From Flavonifractor sp052065355 (GTDB taxonomy: Bacteria > Bacillota > Clostridia > Oscillospirales > Oscillospiraceae), in the NCBI RefSeq assembly GCF_052065355.1, contig NZ_JBQHUF010000003.1:1-64000 (forward strand): DNA of 64,000 nucleotides, written 5' to 3'. The notes under the pieces were generated by a model, which had not been told where the DNA came from, searched no databases, and saw only the letters and a program-made list of their open reading frames with translations. This document shows, in pieces, positions 56,667 through 64,000 of this stretch. The first letter of the stretch is position 1, and every line of letters starts with the position of its first letter. The position numbers were made by a program, and so were the translations under genes.

Positions 56667-56695
56667 TTGACCCCGACCGCCGGGCATGGTAGGAT
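56667..56695 (+). promoter_or_regulatory. Promoter of the NifU-like / guanine deaminase pair
   Basis: TTGACC (56667-56672) and TAGGAT (56690-56695) with a 17-bp spacer, 54 bp before the start codon. Confidence 0.5.
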
Positions 56696-56748
56696 AGAGA
56701 AAAGGAACGGGGCGGCCGCCTTGCCGTCCGGAAAGGAAGAGAAAAACC

Positions 56749-57039
56749 ATGATGGAACAGATCGAGCGGGTGCTGGACGAGCGGGTTCGGCCCTATCTTC
56801 ACGGACATGGCGGCGAGGTAAAGGTGGCGGGCCTGGAAGACGGTGTGCTGCGGGTACGGCTGCTGGGCCAGTGCTCCGGCTGTCCCTCCGCTACCATTAC
56901 CACGGAGCAGCTCATCCAGGAGGAAGTCTGCCAGGCGGTACCGGAGGTGAAACAGGTGGTACTCATCCAGGAGGTGAGTGAGGACCTGCTGGAACAGGCC
57001 CGGGCGATCCTTCGGGGAAACAGAGGTGGACAGGCATGA
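56749..57039 (+). CDS. NifU-type iron-sulfur scaffold protein
   Basis: The 96-residue protein is a single NifU C-terminal (Nfu) domain: VRPYLHGHGGEVKVAGLEDGVLRVRLLGQCSGCPSATIT, with the Fe-S-binding CxxC at residues ~44-47. Family members assemble and hand over [4Fe-4S] clusters. ATG 56749 (or 56752) follows GGAAAGGAAG. Its stop overlaps the guanine deaminase start by four bases, so the two are translationally coupled. Confidence 0.9.
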   Translation: MMEQIERVLDERVRPYLHGHGGEVKVAGLEDGVLRVRLLGQCSGCPSATITTEQLIQEEVCQAVPEVKQVVLIQEVSEDLLEQARAILRGNRGGQA

Positions 57040-58301
57040 TCCTGAAGGGCAACTTTATTTGGGCGCCAGAGCTGGATCGGTTGGAGGTGCGGGAGCACGC
57101 CTATCTGGTGTCCGAGGGTGAAAAGATCGTCGGCCTGTATGATCAGCTGCCCCCGGAATACGCAGGCCAGCCGGTGACTGACTGGGGAGAGGCTGTCATC
57201 ATTCCCGGCTTCAATGATATGCACATCCACGCTCCCCAGTTTGTGAACCGGGGCATCGGCTACGATGTGCGGCTGCTGGAGTGGCTGGAGACCTACACCT
57301 TCCCCCTGGAGGCCCGCTATCGGGATACCGCCTTTGCCGAGCAGGTATGGAAGCGGTTTCTGAACCGCCTGTGGGCTACGGGTACCCTGCGCTTTTCCGC
57401 CTTTGCCACCATCCACAAGGATGCCGCCTGGCGTTTGATGGAGCTCACCGAACAGGCTGGCCTCCGGGCTCTGGTGGGCAAGGTGAACATGGACCGCAAT
57501 TCTCCCGATGACCTGCGGGAGACTACGGAGCAGTCCCTGGCGGACACCGAGGAGCTGATCTGCCGCAGCCGGGAGGAGCTGAAGCACGTGGGCTTCATCC
57601 TTACTCCCAGGTTTGTGCCTTCCACCACAGCCAAATTGATGGATGGTTTGGGACAGCTGGGGGAGAAATATGATGTGCCGGTACAGTCCCACCTGTCGGA
57701 GAATCCCAGTGAGATCCAGTGGGTGAAGGAGCTCCACCCGGATATCCCCACCTACACCCAGGTGTATGAGAACTTCGGCCTGCTGCGAAAAGACAAGACC
57801 ATTATGGCCCATGCCATTTACCTGTCTGATGGGGAGCAGGACATCCTGCGGGAGAAGCATGTGCTGTTGACGCATTGCCCCTTCTCTAACAGCAATGTAT
57901 CCAGCGGGGTTATGCCCCTGCGGAAGGACCTGGAAGAGGGGCTTTGGTGCTGTGTAGCCAGCGACGTGGCGGGCGGCCATACCGCCGCCATGAACCGCAG
58001 CGTTACTGCCGCTGCCGCCCTGTCCAAGGTGAACTGGCTCAGCCACCCGGAACAGCGGCACCTGAAGGTGACCGAGACCTTCTACCTGGCTACACGGGCC
58101 AGCGGCGCCTTCTTCGGCCAGGTAGGCTGCTTTGAGCCGGGGTTTGACCTGGATGCCCTGGTGATCACTCCCGACCCGGTGGACGACCTGCTGGAGCGCA
58201 CCCCGGTGGAGCGGCTGGAGCAGTTCCTTTACGACGGGGACGACCGCCATATTGCCGCTCGCTACTGCGGCGGCGCACTGGTGGAACAGCCCTTTAGATG
58301 A
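57036..58301 (+). CDS. guaD: Guanine deaminase-like amidohydrolase
   Basis: The 421-residue protein shows the amidohydrolase metal site GFNDMHIHAPQFVNRGIG near residue 58 (HxH), with KVNMDRNSP, LTPRFVPSTTAKLM, QSHLSENPSEIQWV (third histidine), MAHAIYLS (fourth) and ASDVAGGH (aspartate). The HIHAPQ...TPRFVPS...HLSEN series is the guanine deaminase pattern. It would convert guanine to xanthine in purine salvage or catabolism. ATG 57036 overlaps the NifU-like stop, an unusual partner for a zinc enzyme. Confidence 0.88.
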   Translation: MILKGNFIWAPELDRLEVREHAYLVSEGEKIVGLYDQLPPEYAGQPVTDWGEAVIIPGFNDMHIHAPQFVNRGIGYDVRLLEWLETYTFPLEARYRDTAFAEQVWKRFLNRLWATGTLRFSAFATIHKDAAWRLMELTEQAGLRALVGKVNMDRNSPDDLRETTEQSLADTEELICRSREELKHVGFILTPRFVPSTTAKLMDGLGQLGEKYDVPVQSHLSENPSEIQWVKELHPDIPTYTQVYENFGLLRKDKTIMAHAIYLSDGEQDILREKHVLLTHCPFSNSNVSSGVMPLRKDLEEGLWCCVASDVAGGHTAAMNRSVTAAAALSKVNWLSHPEQRHLKVTETFYLATRASGAFFGQVGCFEPGFDLDALVITPDPVDDLLERTPVERLEQFLYDGDDRHIAARYCGGALVEQPFR

Positions 58302-58312
58302 TAAAAATGAAG

Positions 58313-58353
58313 AGCAGACGGATCATGGAAAGCCATGGTCCGTCTGCTTTTTT
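58313..58353 (+). terminator. Terminator after guanine deaminase
   Basis: agcagacggatcatgg pairs with ccatggtccgtctgct (one G-U), followed by TTTTTT. Confidence 0.9.
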
Positions 58354-58387
58354 GCATCTGGAAGGAAAACACTATGCTGCCAGCATA

Positions 58388-58416
58388 TTGTGGGAAAAAT
58401 GCCGAGATGCTACAAT
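58388..58416 (+). promoter_or_regulatory. Promoter of the giant secreted protein gene
   Basis: TTGTGG (58388-58393) and TACAAT (58411-58416) are 17 bp apart, 32 bp before the start codon. Confidence 0.6.
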
Positions 58417-58448
58417 GGAGACAACCAAATACCTGAGAGGTGACAGTA

Positions 58449-61400
58449 ATGAAACGGATGGCTTCCTGGATTCTGACCTGCGCATTGCTTTTGACTTTGC
58501 TGCCGGCCGGAGCGTGGGCGGCGGAGGGGTACGCCTTCTCCGGCGGCAGCGGTACGGCGGAGGATCCCTACCTGATCGCCACGGTTGAGGATCTGCAGAA
58601 TATAGGCGATCAGGGTAACACCCACTTCCTCCAGATCAACGACATCGATCTGGCAGAGAGCGACTGGTGGAATGAGAACACCATCTCCATCGGCAAATCC
58701 GGCTCTTATAATGGAGGCGGATACCGGATCCTGAATTATCATTCTACGTTGGGGGGACTGTTCGAATGGAATAGCGGCGTTATCCGGAACGTACGCATGG
58801 AGCATGTGTCTGTCTATATCACGGAGCATCCGGGCGGCACAAAGTATGCCGCTGCCCTGGTAAACCGGGGCAGCGGCAGGGTGGAAAACTGCTCTGTTCA
58901 GGGTGAGGTGATAGCTGAAATCAAGAAATGGACTTCATATGAAAAAAGCGGCGGCCTTGTATTAGGCGGTATTGTGGGAAGCGGCAGCAGAATTACAGGC
59001 TGCACGCTGGAAGCGGGCAGTACCGTCTCCGCAAGCAACGCAAACGATGGAAAGTTATCAGGAGAATTGTACGTCGGCGGGATCGCAGGCAAGTCCGATG
59101 GAGCCATCTGCGATTGCCGCAATTTGGGCCAGTCTGTCTTCGCGGGCACGGCTTATCTCTATAGCGAGAAAGCTGCCGGCGGGATTGTGGGTTATTTGGA
59201 CGGGGATATAGCGGAGAGTGTGAATTATTCTCAAGTAGAGGGAGAAAGCGGTGCTGCCGGGGGCATCGTGGGTGCGACCTCGGTATACAAAGGCGCCGCT
59301 GACAATGAGATGCGGAACTGTCGGAATGAGGGAACGGTGTATGGATGGACATCCAGCGGCGGTATAGTGGGGGATGCCTTCTGTTTCCTGGCCTGGGACT
59401 GTGTCAACACCGGGGACTGCAGCGGAAACGTGGTTGGCGGCATCCTGGGTGAAGGATACAATTATGTGCTGGAGCGCTGCTGGAACACGGGCGACGTCAC
59501 GACAACAGGCTGGGCGGGAGGCGGAATTGTTGGCTCTGAAACAGTCAGTGTGTATCCCTACCCCAGTTTTCTGGGCGAGATTATCGCCTGCTATAACGAA
59601 GGGACGATCAGCGCCGAAGTCATAGAAAAAGGCTATACTTTAGGCGGTATATTGGGCAGTGCATCAAAAGACACCCGTATTATTAACTGCTTCAATAAAG
59701 GTACCGTGGTCGTGAAGGGGATGGCGGGAGTCTGGAATATATATGCGGGAGGCATCACGGGAAAAATAGGGGGCAAGAAGAGCAGCGTTCAGAATTGCTA
59801 CAGCGCCGGAAAAGTGAGCTTAACCGATAGTTTTGAATACTTCTATGTCGGAGGGATCGCGGGCGAACTGAGCGACGAGCTTGTACCGGTCAGCAACTGC
59901 CTCTGGCAGACGTATAAAGGGGAGCGCGTACCCCAGGGGGCTGTTGGCAGCCGTTCGTCTGTTGGCATAGTGACCGACTGCGAAGGACTCTCAGCGGAGG
60001 CATTTACAGACGGCACCGCTCTGGTCAAACTGAATGTGGGATCGGGAGAGTGGTATGCGGATCTGACAAACGTCAACGGCGGCTGCCCGGTGCTGGACTG
60101 GATGTGCCAGGATGCCTGCGTCCGGGCGGACAAGGAGCCCGGCCTCTATACAGAAGCCTTGTCTGTATCTTTGACTGCGCCGGATGCCCAGCAGATCTTT
60201 TACCGGCTGGGGGAGGAGGGAGAGTGGGACACGTATTCCGGATCCATCCCGATCAGCCAGAGCTGTACCCTCCAGGCCTATGCCCAATATGGGGCGGGAA
60301 GCAGCCCGGTGACTTCCTTTGACTATCGGATCGCCAGCTATCCCGTGTCTGCAGGCAAGAAGCCGGGTACCTATTCCGGCACCATTATGGTGCCCCTTGA
60401 GGCGCCGGCAGGTGATATCTTCTATACGACCGACGGCAGCGATCCCACCGTCAGCGAGACAGCCGCTGAGGGAAGCGCAGTGGTGGTCGACCACAGCGTT
60501 ATCATTCGGGCGGCGGCTGAGGTCAATGGGGTATGGGGAGATGTGCAGAGCTTTGCGTATGTGATTTCCCCGGCCATGACCGCCGAGCCGGCGGGAGGAC
60601 AGTTGGACGGGCCGACGGACGTGACTCTGTCCCTGGAGGACGGAGCGTCTGACTTTTCCATTTATTACACCCTGAACGGTACCGACCCCAGGGAAAACGG
60701 ACGGCTCTACACCGAAAGCACCAAGGCTCCGATCAGCAGCTCCTGCACCCTGAAAGCAGCGGCCTGCAAGAAAGGAGGCTGGGGAGAGGTTCATTCCTTC
60801 CAATATCAGATCTCCCAGCCGGAACTGGTCATCAGCCATCCCTCCGGAAGCTATCAGGAGGCCTTTTACCTGAACCTGTCCTGCCCCACGGCCGGAGTGG
60901 AGATCTACACTGATTTCAGCGGCTCCTTCCAGAAATATAAATCGGAACAGGATATCTCCATCTATCAGAACTGCGAATTTCGGGTGCAGCTGCGGTACCG
61001 GGGACAGGTGATCAAAACCGAGACGCTGAACTATACTCTTCCGGAGATCAGTGTGACGCCCGACAAAAAACCGGGCAACAAAACCGAACGGCTGAAGGTG
61101 AGCCTGACCTGCACGCTGGGTGGGCTGGAACTGCGCTATACCCTGGACGGCAGCACGCCTGCCGCCAACTCTGCACTGTATCAGCCGGATCAGCCCATTC
61201 CCATCAACCGTACCTCCACCCTGAAGGTGGCGGCCTTTATGCCGGGCAGCACGCAGCGGGTGTGGGTCAGTGACGGGTTTACCTATACATTGCTGCTGCC
61301 GGAGGTAACGGCCTCTCCGCAGCCTGGTACCTACGCCACCCCGTTTGATGTGACCCTGTCCATCAGTGAAGAAAGTAAAAAGTATGACGACGGAACCTTC

Positions 61401-63446
61401 CGGATTTACTATACCACCGACGGCAGTGATCCCACGACCAGTGAGACGGCCCAGCGGGGCAGCACGGTGAAGGTGGAGCATGGCCTGACCATCCGGGCGG
61501 TGCCCATTTCTCGGATCGAGGACTATGTTCGCTACGGGGTAGAGGGCACCTTTACCTATCAGGCACAGACCTACTCCCTCAGCGTTCAGCAGACGGCCAA
61601 CGGAACAGTATCCGGCACCCCTGCCGGCAATTATGAGGCGGGAACTGCCATTACCCTTGTCGCCCAGGCGAACGAAGGCTACAAATTTATGGGCTGGCAG
61701 GTCAGCGGAGCCACTCCCGGAGATCTCTCCAGCCCGGAGCTGACCTTTACCATGCCGGCCAATGCCGTATCCGTGACCCCGGTGTTCCAGCGTGTGATGC
61801 CGGCAGCAGGATCAAATGGAATCTTCCAGGGAGAGATTGGCCAGCCGGATGTGAATGCGATCTTTATCTCCACGCCGGAGCAGCTGGCGTCCATTGGCGT
61901 TGACAGCAGATATCCTCTCAACGGTTCCTATATACTTACTGCCGATTTGGATCTGTCAGACTACGGAAACTGGACTCCTATTGGCGGCGAAAAAGCCCCC
62001 TTCTCCGGAACGTTTGACGGCCAGGGCCATGTGATCCGGGGCCTGACCTACAGCGGAGGGGATACCTATGTGGGTCTGTTTGGCCGGATCAATGAGGAGG
62101 GCAGGATAAAGAACCTGGGACTGGAGGATGTGTCCATCTCGGTAACCGGCAGTTCTGCCACCTACTATGTGGGTGGCATCGTGGGCCAGTTTGCGAACAC
62201 CTATACCGCCGTAGCCCGCTCGGAGCTGCGCAACTGCTATGTGACCGGTGAGATCACCGCTGACCTGGGCGTGAAAAGCAGGCTCTGGATGGGGGGCATG
62301 GCGGGGGAGCTGGCCTCCCATACCAGCGATTGTTTTAATCTGGCGTCCCTCACCGGGAAAATCGATACTACCCAGGGCGATAGTCTGGGCCTGGGCGGTA
62401 TCGCCGGGCGCATTCCTCAGTCCGGAACCGTCCAGGGCTACATCATTGAGCGGTGCTTCAACTCCGGCGCGCTCTCGCCCTCCTGCCGTGGCAGCAGCCT
62501 CTACGCTGGGGGTATTACGGGCTATCTGGACAGCAATGTGGATCTGCGTCACTGCTACAACACCGCCGATATCTGGCTGACGCCCCGGGGCGCCAATAGC
62601 TGTTCGGCTTTTATAGGCGGCATCGCCGGATTCTGTTACTCTGTTGTAAATGAATGTTACAACAGGGGAGATATCGGAAGCGAATGGTCTGAAAACAATG
62701 CCTATCGTTATATGACGAGCGGCGGGATTATGGGCCAGTTTGACAACTGCAACAGCGGAACGAAGTCTATGGAAGAATGCTATAATACCGGCACGGTGGT
62801 AGCGCGGGCTCAGGATGTTGCCTGCGCCGGCGGCATCGTGGGCAGGGTGTTCAAAAACTCTTTCTACTTGTATGCCAAACACTGCGTGGTTCTGAGTCCC
62901 GAAATCAGTGCCCATAAGGATTACGTGCTGGGCAGCAGCGGCGGCCGGGGCCCCTTCCAGGCCAGTGTCATAGGCGTGGATGCGAATCCGTTCAGCGAAT
63001 GTTACTACCAGGAGGGAATTACCACCACCGGAGAAGGCATCCTGGACAAAAAGGCGACCAAACCTGTTTCCATGGGAGATTCCCATACGCAAGAGTGGTA
63101 TGAGGAATCCGGGTGGAATTTTGGACAGGTCTGGATCTGGGATGAGATAGAGAACGACAGACTGCCTTACTTCCCGTGGCAGAGTGACGGCCTGCGGATC
63201 CTGGGATACAGTAGAGACAGTGCCCAGGTGTATAGCGGCCAGAGATTGGAGCGTGTCGTTCTGATGGCGGCCTCTTATGATGACAGCGGCCGGATGCTGG
63301 GGCGCGCCTGTCTGGAGGGAGAACTGCTGAATGGAGTGAACAAGGTCGATCTGCCCCTGGCCCAAAAGGGTACGCAGGTGAAGGTGTTCCTCCTGGAGCC
63401 TGGTACGCTGAAACCCCTGACAAACTCTGTAACCATCGCACAATGA
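58449..63446 (+). CDS. Secreted 1,665-residue GLUG / CHB_HEX repeat protein
   Basis: A Sec signal peptide ends near AGAWA-AEG (residue 25). Residues ~30-510 form GLUG-type repeats with recurring GGIVG, GGILG and CYNEGT/CWNTGD motifs, probably a beta-helix. From ~557 to ~1035 come about six chitobiase/HEX C-terminal-like repeats (IFYTTDGSDPTVSETA, IYYTLNGTDPRENGRLY, RYTLDGSTPAANSALY and similar). An InlB B-repeat-like segment follows at ~1036-1110 (NEGYKFMGWQVSG). A second GLUG block covers ~1120-1570, and a short beta domain ends the protein. No LPXTG or SLH anchor is seen. ATG 58449 follows GAGAGGTG; it is monocistronic. It may be an adhesin or a glycan-binding surface protein. Confidence 0.85.
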   Translation: MKRMASWILTCALLLTLLPAGAWAAEGYAFSGGSGTAEDPYLIATVEDLQNIGDQGNTHFLQINDIDLAESDWWNENTISIGKSGSYNGGGYRILNYHSTLGGLFEWNSGVIRNVRMEHVSVYITEHPGGTKYAAALVNRGSGRVENCSVQGEVIAEIKKWTSYEKSGGLVLGGIVGSGSRITGCTLEAGSTVSASNANDGKLSGELYVGGIAGKSDGAICDCRNLGQSVFAGTAYLYSEKAAGGIVGYLDGDIAESVNYSQVEGESGAAGGIVGATSVYKGAADNEMRNCRNEGTVYGWTSSGGIVGDAFCFLAWDCVNTGDCSGNVVGGILGEGYNYVLERCWNTGDVTTTGWAGGGIVGSETVSVYPYPSFLGEIIACYNEGTISAEVIEKGYTLGGILGSASKDTRIINCFNKGTVVVKGMAGVWNIYAGGITGKIGGKKSSVQNCYSAGKVSLTDSFEYFYVGGIAGELSDELVPVSNCLWQTYKGERVPQGAVGSRSSVGIVTDCEGLSAEAFTDGTALVKLNVGSGEWYADLTNVNGGCPVLDWMCQDACVRADKEPGLYTEALSVSLTAPDAQQIFYRLGEEGEWDTYSGSIPISQSCTLQAYAQYGAGSSPVTSFDYRIASYPVSAGKKPGTYSGTIMVPLEAPAGDIFYTTDGSDPTVSETAAEGSAVVVDHSVIIRAAAEVNGVWGDVQSFAYVISPAMTAEPAGGQLDGPTDVTLSLEDGASDFSIYYTLNGTDPRENGRLYTESTKAPISSSCTLKAAACKKGGWGEVHSFQYQISQPELVISHPSGSYQEAFYLNLSCPTAGVEIYTDFSGSFQKYKSEQDISIYQNCEFRVQLRYRGQVIKTETLNYTLPEISVTPDKKPGNKTERLKVSLTCTLGGLELRYTLDGSTPAANSALYQPDQPIPINRTSTLKVAAFMPGSTQRVWVSDGFTYTLLLPEVTASPQPGTYATPFDVTLSISEESKKYDDGTFRIYYTTDGSDPTTSETAQRGSTVKVEHGLTIRAVPISRIEDYVRYGVEGTFTYQAQTYSLSVQQTANGTVSGTPAGNYEAGTAITLVAQANEGYKFMGWQVSGATPGDLSSPELTFTMPANAVSVTPVFQRVMPAAGSNGIFQGEIGQPDVNAIFISTPEQLASIGVDSRYPLNGSYILTADLDLSDYGNWTPIGGEKAPFSGTFDGQGHVIRGLTYSGGDTYVGLFGRINEEGRIKNLGLEDVSISVTGSSATYYVGGIVGQFANTYTAVARSELRNCYVTGEITADLGVKSRLWMGGMAGELASHTSDCFNLASLTGKIDTTQGDSLGLGGIAGRIPQSGTVQGYIIERCFNSGALSPSCRGSSLYAGGITGYLDSNVDLRHCYNTADIWLTPRGANSCSAFIGGIAGFCYSVVNECYNRGDIGSEWSENNAYRYMTSGGIMGQFDNCNSGTKSMEECYNTGTVVARAQDVACAGGIVGRVFKNSFYLYAKHCVVLSPEISAHKDYVLGSSGGRGPFQASVIGVDANPFSECYYQEGITTTGEGILDKKATKPVSMGDSHTQEWYEESGWNFGQVWIWDEIENDRLPYFPWQSDGLRILGYSRDSAQVYSGQRLERVVLMAASYDDSGRMLGRACLEGELLNGVNKVDLPLAQKGTQVKVFLLEPGTLKPLTNSVTIAQ

Positions 63447-63456
63447 CCCAAACAGG

Positions 63457-63481
63457 CCCCGGCGGACTGTGTCCGCCGGGG
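63457..63481 (+). terminator. Terminator after the giant secreted protein
   Basis: ccccggcgga and tccgccgggg pair around CTGTG, followed by TCGCTTTACTT. The U-tract is weak. Confidence 0.6.
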
Positions 63482-63485
63482 TCGC

Positions 63486-63514
63486 TTTACTTCCCGGATA
63501 AAACATGGTACAAT
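63486..63514 (+). promoter_or_regulatory. Promoter of the queT leader
   Basis: TTTACT (63486-63491) and TACAAT (63509-63514) with a 17-bp spacer put the transcription start near 63521, the first base of the structured leader. Confidence 0.65.
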
Positions 63515-63518
63515 ACCT

Positions 63519-63620
63519 CCGACTGGTCTCCACACCCGGTCCAAGCACGGCAATGCCGTGTTCGTTCCGCGGCTTCGGCCCAAAGGCCGCCCGCGGTTCT
63601 CTAAATACCAAAATGGAGGA
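63519..63620 (+). promoter_or_regulatory. Structured queT leader, candidate preQ1 riboswitch (class III-like)
   Basis: The leader has a stem gactgg/ccggtc (63521-63526, 63536-63541) whose loop contains CTCCA (63528-63532), a perfect hairpin cacggc-aat-gccgtg (63546-63560), and a GC-rich arm at 63567-63596. CTCCA can pair with TGGAG of the ribosome binding site (63614-63618), a direct way to gate translation. Class III preQ1 riboswitches are known upstream of queT in Faecalibacterium-type bacteria and use an aptamer distant from the binding site. I could not check the consensus, so the class is tentative. Confidence 0.5.
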
Positions 63621-63630
63621 ATCAAGTATC

Positions 63631-64000
63631 ATGCGCAAGTTTTCCACGAAAGACCTGATCCTGGCGGCCATGGTGGCGGCGATTTACTTCGTCCTGTGCT
63701 ACTTTGGCAACATCTTTCAGCTCACCTTCGGACCGGTACAGGTCCGGCTGGGAGAGGCACTCACAGTCCTGCCCTTCCTGTTTCCTGCCACCGCTCCTGG
63801 CCTGGCATTGGGCTGTCTGCTGACCAACATTCTCTCTCCCTATGGTCCCATTGACATGATTGTGGGCACCTTGGCCACCGCCATTGCCGCCTTCCTAAGC
63901 ACGAAGATGCCCCGGTGGTATCTGGCTGGCCTGCCGCCCATTGTGATGAACGCCCTGCTGCTGCCCCCCATGTGGGCCTGGGCACAGGCGGGCGCCCTGA
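63631..64000 (+). CDS. queT: QueT-family transporter (preQ0/preQ1 uptake), 5' part
   Basis: The 123 visible residues begin MRKFSTKDLILAAMVAAIYFVLCYF and include FGPVQVRLGEALTVLPFLFP and GCLLTNILSPYGPIDMIVGTLATAIAAFLS, the conserved core of QueT S-components of ECF transporters that import queuosine precursors. TGGAGGA lies ten bases before ATG 63631. About four membrane helices are visible; the gene continues beyond the window. Confidence 0.85.
   Translation, partial: MRKFSTKDLILAAMVAAIYFVLCYFGNIFQLTFGPVQVRLGEALTVLPFLFPATAPGLALGCLLTNILSPYGPIDMIVGTLATAIAAFLSTKMPRWYLAGLPPIVMNALLLPPMWAWAQAGAL

Overview
The window looks like the chromosome of a GC-rich, strictly anaerobic, low-branching Firmicute, most likely a gut Oscillospiraceae-type Clostridium (Flavonifractor / Pseudoflavonifractor / Lawsonibacter-like). 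That placement is inferred from strong AGGAGG-type ribosome binding sites, the anaerobic (cbi) corrin pathway, a queT leader resembling a preQ1 riboswitch, sigma-54 catabolic operons built on DUF849 enzymes, and a clostridial MobV/serine-recombinase element. No rRNA, tRNA or CRISPR array was recognised.

Region 1 (1-8.7 kb) is a scar. A SufB/D-like fragment and a 3'-truncated cation antiporter with two palindromic operators meet a mobilizable element at about 1027. The element carries a 3'-truncated Lsa-type ABC-F resistance gene whose promoter, leader peptide and attenuator are still intact. It also carries a kinase / XRE / GNAT cargo, a Cys_rich_VLP protein, a short RepA_N protein, a MobV relaxase and a large serine recombinase. 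Its right end interrupts an XRE-type membrane regulator that has lost its 5' end. One deletion running from the antiporter into the ABC-F gene would explain all three broken genes.

Region 2 (8.7-14.6 kb) is a minus-strand operon of a ketopantoate-reductase-like enzyme, an acetoacetate-decarboxylase-like enzyme, a GntP permease and an SDR dehydrogenase. It has a near-consensus sigma-54 promoter and faces a divergent PAS-AAA-Fis activator that carries a frameshift before its DNA-binding domain.

Region 3 (14.6-40 kb) is one continuous 25-kb plus-strand operon for tetrapyrrole and cobalamin synthesis: cbiD-F-G-H-J-ET-A, cobT-U-S, a second CobU-like gene, cobC, cbiB, cobD, cbiP-C-K, [internal riboswitch], cbiM-N-Q-O, cbiL, a hemA-sirC fusion, hemC, a cobA-hemD fusion, hemB, hemL. 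It takes glutamyl-tRNA to uroporphyrinogen III, precorrin-2, the corrin ring and the finished nucleotide loop, and includes the cobalt importer. The one clear gap is a corrinoid adenosyltransferase. One cobalamin riboswitch with a terminator precedes cbiD and a second precedes cbiM.

Region 4 (40-53.3 kb) holds a SpoVK/CbxX-type AAA ATPase, a beta-CASP metallo-beta-lactamase, and then a second sigma-54 locus. Three beta-keto acid cleavage enzymes (BKACE, DUF849) and a ketopantoate-reductase paralogue lie downstream of a PAS-AAA activator. A third such reductase, a MaoC hydratase, a tiny membrane protein and an SSS symporter are transcribed away from it. Both flanking operons have sigma-54 promoters. 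Together with region 2 this suggests a catabolic system for hydroxy/keto acids that I cannot assign to a known pathway.

Region 5 (53.3-64 kb) contains a class II aldolase, a DUF815 ATPase, a TraB-family secreted protein, a NifU-type scaffold, a guanine deaminase, a 1,665-residue secreted GLUG / CHB_HEX repeat protein, and the start of queT behind a structured leader.
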